DNA of 64,000 nucleotides, taken from NCBI GenBank assembly GCA_033032175.1, contig CM065309.1:496001-560000 (forward strand), given 5' to 3'. Both the position numbers and the translations under genes were made by a program. Numbering within the stretch: position 1 is the first letter of the stretch; the number at the start of each line of letters is the position of its first letter. The DNA is from Saturnia japonica (lineage: Eukaryota > Arthropoda > Insecta > Lepidoptera > Saturniidae). Below are positions 39,160-48,919 of the stretch, piece after piece. A model generated the notes under the pieces. The model searched no databases and was not told where the DNA came from. It saw only the letters and a list, made by a program, of their open reading frames with translations.

Positions 39160-39990
39160 AACCAGTAGCAACTAAGTTTTTGGCGGGGCCTCAAACTACC
39201 ATGTCTTTTAGTGGTTTTTGTTTTTTAATCGACTTCAAAAAAGACGGAGGCTACTCAATTCGATTGTTTTTGAAGTGAAAACTTCTTTAGCATCATTGTT
39301 ATTTGAAACTTTTTACACAACACTTATGACATTCTGTTACTGATTGATATTGTGTTAGGTTACCATGGATATTTCATTCAAATGTGCAATAATTGAAAAT
39401 GATGAGTAATGATTGTGAGTATGTACTTGTATGTACATTTTCATAAACTTTATTTTAGTGTGTATTTGATCAATTTCTTATTAAAAAAAACATAGACGTA
39501 AAGGTTTCAGTTCTACCACTCGTGAATTGCACACATAATTTTTTTTCTATATCAACCGATTTGGATGATTCTTTTTTTGTTGGATAGCGAGTACCTCGAA
39601 GGCAGTCATATTTAAATTAAATTTCATTGGAATTGTACCTTCAACTTCGAAGATGCATTATGGAACTCTTCAAAATCATTGAAGTTGGTTTTGTTTTTAG
39701 TTAAAATTTGTCTTGTTAAGTATTTAATTTTATAAATTTGTGTCGTTTGACCCTACATTGTGAAATGTGGGTGGCATTTTGTGTAATTGAGATTGGTTAT
39801 TGTGAACAAATGGATTGGAAATAATTACATGGACCATGAATTTTGTGATGCCACAAAAACTCTCTAGAAAGTTCCAACAAGGGAGCAACCATCATGTTGG
39901 GATACTGAAAATGTCTTAGGACGGGACACTTTATTCTCTTGATAATGGCATTAAATAAAGAGGACTAGTTGCCAATTTAGGAAGAAGAAA
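39160..39990 (+). repeat. Repeat family C copy with nested repeats A and B
   Basis: The family C left part (39160-39225) and right part (39740-39990) are separated by a family A copy (39226-39725). That family A copy is itself interrupted by a family B copy (39268-39545). This makes three layers of insertion. Confidence 0.6.
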
Positions 39991-40179
39991 GTAGGAACCT
40001 AGTATAGGTACTTTTCTATAAAATGCAGAGTAATTACATATTATCACGTTGTCGCAGTTTTCAGCAGGGTATTAAGCATATTCAGCGTCGGGGTGCGAAA
40101 GTTATCATGCCCCCCCCTCCCCCCCGTTATTTTTAACTACATCTAACTTAATTTTTTGGACTTTTGAGTTGGAATAGTA

Positions 40180-41465
40180 TTAGGTCTTTACCTATGAAAT
40201 TGCCGTTTTGTATGAAAAAATTTAATCGTTTTTTTTTCATGTACATTTTATTTGTATTAATCGAAGTACTCACCCATGCAATCAATGCATCTTTGCCAGC
40301 GCAGTGGCAGTTTATTGATGCCCTTCTTAAAGAAATCAGCTGGACGAAAGGCAACAAATTCATAAAAGGCATTTTGTACTGCCTCTCGGGTATTGAATTT
40401 TTTTCCCGCCAAGGAGTTATCCAAATTCTGGAAAAAGTAGTAATCTGTAGGCGCAAGGTATGGTGAGTAGGGCGGATGACGGAGAACTTCCAACCCCAGT
40501 TCTTGCAACTTGGAGACCGTCTGCTGTGCAGTATGAGGTCGCGCGTTGTCGTGCAGGAGCAGCGGAGACGAGCGATTGACTAATGCTGGTTGGAGATGTG
40601 CCAGCTTCTCCATCATTGTCTTCAGTTCTTCACAGTACACATCTGCAGTAATGCTCACCCTGTTTGGTAAGAAGCTGTGATGAATCACACCGGCGCTAGA
40701 CCACCAAACAGTGACCATCACTTTTTTAGGGGTAAGTTTTCGTTTAGGGCATTGTTTAGGTGCTGAACCAGGATCCAACCAACTTGCTGAGCGCTTGCGG
40801 TTATCAAACAGAATCCATTTTTCATCGTAGGTAACAATGCGGTTCAAAATTCCTTCATTTGTGTGTCTGTTGAGCAGTGCAAGGCACGTCTCGACGCGTA
40901 CTTCGCGCTGGCGATCATTGAGTTCGTGGGGCACCCATTTGTCAAGCTTTTTTACCTTGCCAGTTTGACGCAAATGGACCAATATTGTTTTGACGCTAAC
41001 GTCGAAAGCTGCTTCTAATTCAGCCGTAGATTGTGTATCATCAGCTTCCACAATCGCCTTTAATTCGCCATTGTCGACCAAAGTCTTCGGACGACCGCGA
41101 GGTTCATTTTTCAGGTCGAAATTCCCAGAACAGAAGCAAGCAAACCAATAACAGGTGGTGCGTTGGTTTGTAGTGTTAGCTCCGTAAACGTCGTTGATGT
41201 TGCGTGCCGCTTGTGCCGCGTTGCTGCCACGACGGTACTCATATTCCATAATTACTCGAATTTTTAACGTATCCATGATCACAAAAAAGATTGAATTGCG
41301 ATGAAAATGTAACACTAATCAATAAACAAATGACTACTTTTGGAAAAAAATTCCATGTTTTTAAAATAAAATTAATTTGAAATTAGAATTCTTAGCCAAA
41401 CAAAAATTATTTTGGTTTGAAATGGCCAGTACTGCAGAACGGCAATTTCATAGGTAAAGACCTAT
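40180..41465 (-). mobile_element. Mariner element, copy 2 (full-length frame)
   Basis: The 1286-bp element has the same terminal repeats as copy 1 and TA at 40178-40179 and 41466-41467. It is in the same orientation as copy 1, about 21 kb away. The two are visibly near-identical along their whole length, indicating recent amplification. Confidence 0.94.
40257..41315 (-). CDS. Mariner transposase, 352 aa, uninterrupted
   Basis: This is a cut-and-paste transposase that binds the TIRs and cleaves at TA. The N-terminal helix-turn-helix region spans roughly residues 25-75 and ends in RGRPKT. The linker motif WVPHEL is at 127-132. The catalytic triad is D164 (DEKW), D256 (HDNARPH) and D291 (PTDYYFF), with the expected 34 residues between the last two. 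Starts at residue 1, 14 or 23 are possible; MEYEYRRGSN at 23 fits mariner starts best. One oddity is Y286 in SPYLAP, where mariners almost always carry Asp (SPDLAP), so activity is doubtful despite the open frame. Length is normal for the family. Confidence 0.93.
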   Translation of the reverse strand: MLHFHRNSIFFVIMDTLKIRVIMEYEYRRGSNAAQAARNINDVYGANTTNQRTTCYWFACFCSGNFDLKNEPRGRPKTLVDNGELKAIVEADDTQSTAELEAAFDVSVKTILVHLRQTGKVKKLDKWVPHELNDRQREVRVETCLALLNRHTNEGILNRIVTYDEKWILFDNRKRSASWLDPGSAPKQCPKRKLTPKKVMVTVWWSSAGVIHHSFLPNRVSITADVYCEELKTMMEKLAHLQPALVNRSSPLLLHDNARPHTAQQTVSKLQELGLEVLRHPPYSPYLAPTDYYFFQNLDNSLAGKKFNTREAVQNAFYEFVAFRPADFFKKGINKLPLRWQRCIDCMGEYFD

Positions 41466-42101
41466 TATCTTAGGTCGAAAAAGGGATTGGCTGTGTAAAA
41501 GTTGTTTGGGGCCAATTAGGTCCTGGCTGTGGCAAAATTGGTAACTGATCAGAGGTAGTAGCATTTTACAAATAATTAGCGTAGTCAGTTTTCATGTTCA
41601 GTATAGCTTGAAGAGTTGATTGCTTTGGTTTGCAAAGGACGATCCAACGAAAGACGGTGTGAAGTCAGTTACAGTAAAAGTACTTCTATTAAATGTAGTA
41701 CTTATACCAGTGCAGGTAAAACCAGTAATAGTATTCTATTTAAGTAACATGTTACTTTTGCCCCCGTTGTGTTATGTTAATTTTGTACCCAACCTTGTTT
41801 TTATTATTGCATACGTCAGTACTCTAACACGGAATGTCTTGCACAAACATCATTTATAGCATGCTGTGGACAATCAAATTACAAATTACTAAGCAAATAA
41901 TCACATTAGTATCATTATCTTAATACTATGTAAATACTAAATGAATCATCAAAAAACTTGATGCGTAGAATCAAATAACGCCCTGTAAGTCCTTTAATAT
42001 AATTTAAAAACGCGGTGCGGTTGCAGCGATTGATTGTAAACGCGGAAGCCATCACAAGCTGACATTCTAAAATCGCGCGTTGTTTCGGCTATTAGACAAC
42101 T

Positions 42102-42450
42102 TAGCTGTGCCCCACGGTTTCACCCATGTTTATTTTATCCAAAAAACGCCGCGCTTCTAACGCACCTATGTAGTCTCTCATAACTGTTCTTCCCGCAAGT
42201 ATAATATAAATTATTTTATTTTTCATATTATCACCTAAAGTATGTGTTTAAATAGCATATTCTAAAGAGCAAAATTTAACTTCATAAAATTGTCTTTATG
42301 ATGAAGTAACTTTTGTTTGTAAGGATTAATATGCCATATCTAAAAATAATGCTTAAACATCACTTTTTCATTTCATATGTCACAAAATACCTCATAGTAG
42401 CTTATATTTAAGAGATAGGCATATGCTATCCCTGACTTTTTTTAGGTATA
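42102..42450 (-). mobile_element. Helitron, family H3-like, inverted
   Basis: Minus-strand terminus ATGGGTGAAACCGTGGGGCA, then CAGCTAA; hairpin partly decayed. Interior resembles 30379-30935 (AGCATATGCC and TTTGTGACA blocks). Confidence 0.6.
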
Positions 42451-42729
42451 CTAAGGACCAATATTATTGTTGAACATTGTATTTCCGTATCAGAGGCCAT
42501 CTATAAATTACGTCACGCGTTTAGGGGGAGGGAGGGGGTCGACGAAGTGTGACATTGTGTGGCAAGGGGCGGGGAAGGGTCCCAAATTTTGTGACCACAT
42601 TTTTTCAAAATATAATATTTTAAATCTAAGTACATTAGAACTTCTTTAAGTCGAAAACCTCCCAAACTCGAAACTACGATCTAGCCTTTGGCGACTATTA
42701 CGAGAGGGGTTTTACCACCACCTGTTTTG

Positions 42730-43197
42730 ATGAAACAGACGTGTACCAGGTATGTTACCATAGAAAAAGATGACTGTGAAAGAAAATTCGCTCCAGTGTT
42801 ACTTCAGCTATCTTTGGATCTCCGAGCTTCATCATATTTGAAGCAAGTTCCGTATGATACCTATTGCCCCAGTGTTGAGACATACTTATTTAAGCGATCG
42901 TGTGGCATCTGTGGTCTATATTTTGCATCATACAAGGCCACTAACCTACACAAGAAATCACATAAAACGCAAGAAGTATTGCCCATCGCGAAAATTCGGC
43001 CTCAAAGAATTGCTGCTAGACGTGCCAGGGAAATTCTTTGTTTGAATGATGACAATGAAGCTTTATGGTTAGATGAAGACGATGTTGATACAGTGAATGT
43101 TTTTGATGACTGTCCAAATGAGAACGATGTGACTACTATGCCAGTTATAAATAATATAAAGGAATGGGTTCGAAGTGTATGGACTGAAGAGGATTAA
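42730..43197 (+). CDS. Single-exon ORF with one C2H2 zinc finger, function unknown
   Basis: 155 codons from ATG at 42730 to TAA. An upstream in-frame stop (TAG at 42682-42684) means the reading frame is not cut at this end. Residues 58-78 form one C2H2 finger with exact C-x2-C-x12-H-x3-H spacing (C58, C61, H74, H78). It is followed by a basic stretch (RPQRIAARRARE) and an acidic tail rich in D and E with four tryptophans nearby. An AATAAA follows at 43320. I do not recognise the family. It could be a small host DNA-binding protein, a retrocopy of a spliced gene, or the tail of a larger transposon protein. The ORF lies between a Helitron remnant and AT-rich DNA. Confidence 0.5.
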   Translation: MKQTCTRYVTIEKDDCERKFAPVLLQLSLDLRASSYLKQVPYDTYCPSVETYLFKRSCGICGLYFASYKATNLHKKSHKTQEVLPIAKIRPQRIAARRAREILCLNDDNEALWLDEDDVDTVNVFDDCPNENDVTTMPVINNIKEWVRSVWTEED

Positions 43198-43319
43198 GTT
43201 TTTATCTTTCATTAATGTGATTTTTTTATGTTTTGTTAATTTTTATACCTTTGTTTGATTTGATGTCAATTTTATTGAAAAATAATTTAAAATAACTTTC
43301 ACTACAATATCATATAAAT

Positions 43320-43325
43320 AATAAA
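43320..43325 (+). terminator. Possible polyadenylation signal of the zinc-finger ORF
   Basis: AATAAA lies 123 nt after the stop of the ORF ending at 43197. Such hexamers are frequent in AT-rich DNA, so support is modest. Confidence 0.3.
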
Positions 43326-43329
43326 GAAC

Positions 43330-46300
43330 TTCGCGAACAAACGTAATAATGTAAAAAGTCGGACTACATGAAAATGAAAACCCATTTATAAATTTCGCTG
43401 TTTATTTAATGCTGATGACTAAATATACTTAATTAAATTTAATGTATCTAATATATCACACGACGGAAACATAACTGATGGTCTCATATCAAATCAGCGT
43501 AAATATATTTTTATTTTACATTGATTTTGATACGAGTCTGTTTCCTAATATTCTCTCTGTCACATAATAAACAACAACTACCTAGCTCAGTTATCCACAA
43601 TCTACTACTTAACTAATAAAAATATAATATTAACGCTCAATAGCTATAAATACAAATATATTATTGCTGTTGCGATTTTTGTTTTAAATCTAAATCTTAA
43701 ATAAATTATACATTGATCTCAAAATGAGTATTCGTTTTTTTTACTTAACTAAATTCACTCTTATCTAATCTTAAATTAGTATTGCTTGATTCGAGAAACT
43801 TCGCTCTCTCTTGATTGTTTTTTTTTTGTAACAAATACAAAGTTATCGAAGCAACCATTACATGGTTCAGCTTGTAACATATTATCATGATCCCCCCCAG
43901 TTCCCTTAATTTCGCAACTAAATATGTAAAGGAATGAGAATAACTTTGCGTATAAATCAGATAAAGGCACAATTATAAACTGAATAAAATTTTAATATGA
44001 TAATGTGAAAATTTTGATGGTTCTAGAGTTTTCTATACAAAGTATTTAGTGTCACAATGATTTATTTTATTTTAAACAAAATATAATGAATAATGGGATT
44101 TAGAGTAGGCAGAGAATTAGATGACTACACTTTTATCGAGGACTTTATTACTTTGGCATTAAGTCTAAAGTACAATGCGTCTTTTGGTCGATGGGTAGGA
44201 GGATACCCGCGCTCTAATATCTTAGTTCGTCACAAAAGTATTCAAAAAATGTAGCAGGTAGCTGCACCTAGAGTTCAAAACATCAGAAACGAAAAAATCA
44301 GATAGTTAGCTTCTTTTTAGACTTTTGAATTGATGTAAATGAAAAGAGCTGAGGTCTTTACAGAGGGATATATCAGTGTATAACTTATAAAACACTTAGT
44401 TATTATGCCTTGTTGTACGTAAAATCATTATAACAGAGTTTTCTCGCAAATCTCATTTTGTTAGTTACCTAATTCCACTTTTACGGCAGCGTATATGTTT
44501 ATTTTAAAGCTACGTAATAATCATAATATGGTATATGATTCTACTATAACTGATACCAAAATATACAAAATTAGTCTATAGATTAACTAAAAAAACACTT
44601 ATTATTATTATTATAACTTATATGAAAGTAATACGAGTGCTAAATTATATCTAAAATGATTATTCTACCTACGCAATAACATGTTTATTATAGTTTTGTA
44701 CACATTCTAAGCCTTACGATGTGAAAATAAACTAATTTGTCATGAGCTAACTACGTTTTTGTTTGCAAGAGACGTCTATTAACAAATGTATACATAATTA
44801 CTTAATACAGAAACAATTATATTATAAATTAATTATGTTATAGAGCTGTTAAGTATTCAATGTATTTAATAAATTTTTATAAGTTATTTATGTATCTAAT
44901 GCGCTTGCAATAACTGCTATTATTTATTTTAATTTATTTACTATTTGATTTAATGATTCAGTGTTTGTTGTGTATTTAAAAGACAAATATTTAGACTATT
45001 TATAATTAAATTGATATTAACAAATTATATTACAAATTATTTCAATTAGAAACGCAGTGTAACTTTATGGTAGATAAATAAAAACGGTCATTTTTATATT
45101 TTTACTTTTTTAGATGACATGTTTTTAGAAGTCGAGCACTCAAAAGGTTACAAGTATTTACAACACATAAACAGTAGTTTCTTTAATATTACTTTACACA
45201 ATTATCTATTAATTCCGTCACTCAGTTTTACGTCTTTCTGTTTATGGAGGATAAAGAATAAGGAGTACCATCTTTTATGGGGGACAAGTTGGAAGTGTCA
45301 AATTACAATTCAACAACCTACCAAAATAGCGCTAGTGTAGCAAGAGGGAATGATATTTTTTTGTAATTTTATAGTTTTTACTGCAATGACACTTCTTTTT
45401 TACAATAATGAAAAAAGTTGTCCATGTGGGCCAAAAATTAAAAAAGTATAACTTTCTCGCTATCTTTAAAATTTACGCACTTGCTACCGCAGCGCCACAC
45501 TAACTTGACGCTTTTCGAGGAACACTTTTTCATACATAGAGATGATACTCCTGGTCTTTACTCTCCATATTTCTGTCACAAACAGCATTTATTTTGTCTC
45601 TCTTTTCTTAAGGCTTCTGCCTATATAAGCGAAATTGCCTAGGTATATCAAGTGAGACAAATACACGTTTTAGAAATTAGCTTTCAAATGTCTAGTGTAA
45701 CTACTGCAGAATAATCGTGAATTGAAAAAGAAAAAGCAAAGTGTCAAGTGGTAACTTTTTAGTTTTTATTCAATTGTTCAATTGTTTTTGTTCAATTGTT
45801 GTTGTTGTCAACAGTAAAACCTTCGTCAACCATATTAAGAACTTTTAATGCTTAAGTCCATGATATATTACATTTTTTGAGACAATTACAAATCAGTTTA
45901 ATTATAAATAGCTCTATACGTATTATATTTACTTAATCCACTAAATACAAAGTGGCAACAAGAAGCATCCCAATTCACAACCATTCGCGTCGACTTACAA
46001 ACTTTCAACTTTACATACATAGTGATTGTCTAAAACTATTATAATAAATACGCGATGCCACGTTATTTCTCAAATAACATAATCCGTATCAAATCTATAC
46101 AATTAATAAACTGTGAACACGAACTATTGGAAAAATTATAGTATGTATTATAATATATTTTAAAAGCTTTTATTGTGTGCGTATCTTTATAATATAAACT
46201 TTGTATTTCAAGTATACAGTCTTCAATAACAGAATAACTTTAATCTTTGTATCATATAAATTAATTAGACTAATTACACATATTTCATTATATTGCGAAT

Positions 46301-46389
46301 AAAATATATTTAGAACATAAAAGGATGCTCAAATATTTACTCATATTATTATATACTTACATTAATATTATAAAGAAATAGTGTGAATT
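43330..46389. other. Long AT-rich stretch
   Basis: Three kilobases with no recognised gene. 45250-45560 is less AT-rich, with AGCGCTAGTGTAGC and CAGCGCCACACTAAC; it may be an unassigned repeat. Confidence 0.35.
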
Positions 46390-46687
46390 TTGTTTGTTTA
46401 TTTTTTTGAAAATAATCTTCGGAAATACAGAATTTATTGAGAAAAATATTTTTGAATTGTATATCCTATTTATTGGAGAAGGTTATAAAGGCTACAAAAT
46501 TTCACGCTACGACCCTAAGAAGCGGAACAGTAATCATGAAAGTTCAACCATCTGGCTAACTATAGGCAAGTACGGGAAGTGAGTCAAGTGACAACAACGA
46601 TAAATTTTACGGGATTTTAGTTGGCAGCGATACGCCGAAGAGTTTCTTGAATAAATTTCACATGGGTGAAACCGTGGGGCATGCTTA
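46390..46687 (+). mobile_element. Helitron remnant, family H3-like
   Basis: It ends CACATGGGTGAAACCGTGGG, then GCATGCTTA. Hairpin arms are kept but CTAG is lost. Confidence 0.5.
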
Positions 46688-48364
46688 ACTGCTTATTACA
46701 ATTACGCTTTGCGATGAACTAATGTAGCAGTTTATCACAAAAAACGAGAATTCTTAAGAGCAACACAGTACATACGTAAGACGTGGGCGACGTGGGTCAA
46801 GGGGGAAACTTCGAAGGTATGAGCAACTAGTTTAACTCAAGAAAAATATTAAGATATGATGATTAAAAGTTGTAATCATGAGCAGAGATTTTAGCCAACA
46901 AAAAACGATCAATTTCACTAGCTAGCAAGTTACAAAAATAAGAAACGTTTGCAGTAGGAGAACCCCCTCAGGAACGAAGTTACTAAAAAATAAAATAGTA
47001 TTTCAAAATCAGTTAGTTAATTTCATAATGGCCACATGAATGTAAGGTTTATGTATTTGTACCATACAAAATAACTGATAGCCATAGAATTAGAGAACAC
47101 ATGGCTATTTCGCGAGATCACCTTGATTGGCCTCGCCTGAAGTGCAACGTCTCGCAATTTGGCGACCGCTTGAGGAAGACTTACCGCCCGCTTACGATGG
47201 TTGTTTGCTTAAATCTTGGTACTTGCATGCTAATACACACTCAAATATAGATAGAGAAAGTTGCATGGAGGGTTATAACGCTTTTCCTTACGAGACGATT
47301 TCTACATCTCAACTCCAACCGCAAGCCAAGTTAAGGGACTTATTTTCAAAAGTAGTTATTATGTCGGTGGGAGCCCATCATTTCGCATTCTACGTATGCG
47401 CTGATATGATCATGATACGATAATATAGCAAGAACCGTTATGGACATAAAAGAAGTCGGTGGGCAACTAAACACCTGGATCGGAAAAGTTAGGAGGAATA
47501 GGACAACGATGTAATTCTACTCCGAAATGACAAAATTACACCAAGACCAGAATTGAGGCACGGTAGAAGAAGGATGCGGTATAGATTTTCTTACTCTATA
47601 CAAAATCCGTCCTCTTAAGTCAAATAAAAGCCTCATGAAAATTATCTTGCCCTCGTCTAAATTAGGTTTACTCCACAACTGGTAAACAACAGCACAAGAA
47701 GGTACAGTGTGTTATTTCGCTTTTTAAATATGGTCTTAGGGCTTACAATTTCTACGACAATAACAAAGTCCACATCAAGTTCTATCCACGGCCTTTTGCT
47801 AGTTTTTCTAACTAATGTTTTTACTGTTAACACAAAGGATAGAAATGTATAGGTGAAATATGTAGGTAGAGTTTTATTTCCGGCGATTTATTTTACTACT
47901 AATGACTAAGTATTATAATACCATTGAATGGCGTGAAAAAGTTTATATGTTATATTTGTTGATATTAACGTTTAAATAAATGTTTGTGTATATACTAAAT
48001 TCTATTCGTGTTTTATTCGGAAATGAAACGACTGCTGCACCATCTATTGTAAATTGATTATACTAATGCGCACACTCGCGAAGATTCACAACAACTTACT
48101 AAAGATTGAAAGTAATCGAACGAAATTCATAACTCAATAAATGAAGGTTTTATTTCTCAAGGTGTTAAATTCTTAAAGCAAAAAAGGCTAACAAGACAAT
48201 TTTTTCAAAAAACAAATCCACTTTTAATTATTTCGAGCAGTTCCGTAAGTAGCTTTTATGCGCCCGGTGCCAGCTTCTTTACTGCGCTTTTGAAATTTTT
48301 TATTATAGGTATTGTTTGTGGTCCTGGTTTAGTTATTTTGCGCTCCTCCAGAGTCTATGCCCAA
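46688..48364. other. Anonymous stretch
   Basis: An open frame at 47127-47423 starts at TTG and has no domain. Nothing else recognised. It lies downstream of the cysteine-rich gene. Confidence 0.35.
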
Positions 48365-48527
48365 GTATACCACCTCTTCAAACTCGAAGGTCCAATTTCA
48401 GTAAATTTACATGCGATCGCACTTGGTGTATCCCCCTTCCAAGGAAAAAAGATAACATCTTGAAAGAAGTTATGTCTGAACATCCATAAAAAAATAGACA
48501 GTCGAATAGAAAAGTCTGTTAAAAATT
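48365..48527. repeat. Repeat family A, diverged copy
   Basis: AACTCGAAGGTCCAATTTCA and GAAAGAAGTTATGTCTGAAC remain recognisable. Confidence 0.55.
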
Positions 48528-48818
48528 ATACTTACACAATTTTTTCAAATATCAACTTTGCCACGCCAGACTACGATATAGAGTTGCTTAATCTTAAACG
48601 ACATCAAACATGAAAATTAAAACATCAATGTAAAATAATATACAAAGAAATAAAAAATGAGCAATTATAAAAATAGCGTGTCTCGTTTCGTATAGTGTCT
48701 TAAAGGCTAATATTTTTTTCGCTTACGTTTTTCTCCTAAGCGTTATCGTTTCGTATAGTTATGATAATAATAATAATTACAAGGGGTTGATGTGACTATG
48801 TTTATCTTCGAGTCCGAA

Positions 48819-48919
48819 TCATCTCGGTATTATATAATGTAAGATGATTGGGAAAAATACGATAGCTTGTGACGTTCTTCCCGTTGATGGCTGGTAGTTC
48901 GTTTGGTCTTGACACTCTC
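48819..48919 (-). CDS. Terminal exon K of the cysteine-rich gene
   Basis: The acceptor is TTTTTGTACAG. The split codon gives Gly and the exon begins ECQDQTNYQP. The final cysteine, Cys545, completes module four. After STGRTS comes a hydrophobic tail (QAIVFFPIILHYIIPR) and TGA at 48819-48821. The tail resembles a GPI-attachment signal or a short membrane anchor. No clear AATAAA lies immediately downstream. Confidence 0.75.

Noticed and set aside
47127..47423. 98-codon open frame, plus strand
   Set aside because: Begins at TTG rather than ATG, has no domain, and no splice sites frame it convincingly.
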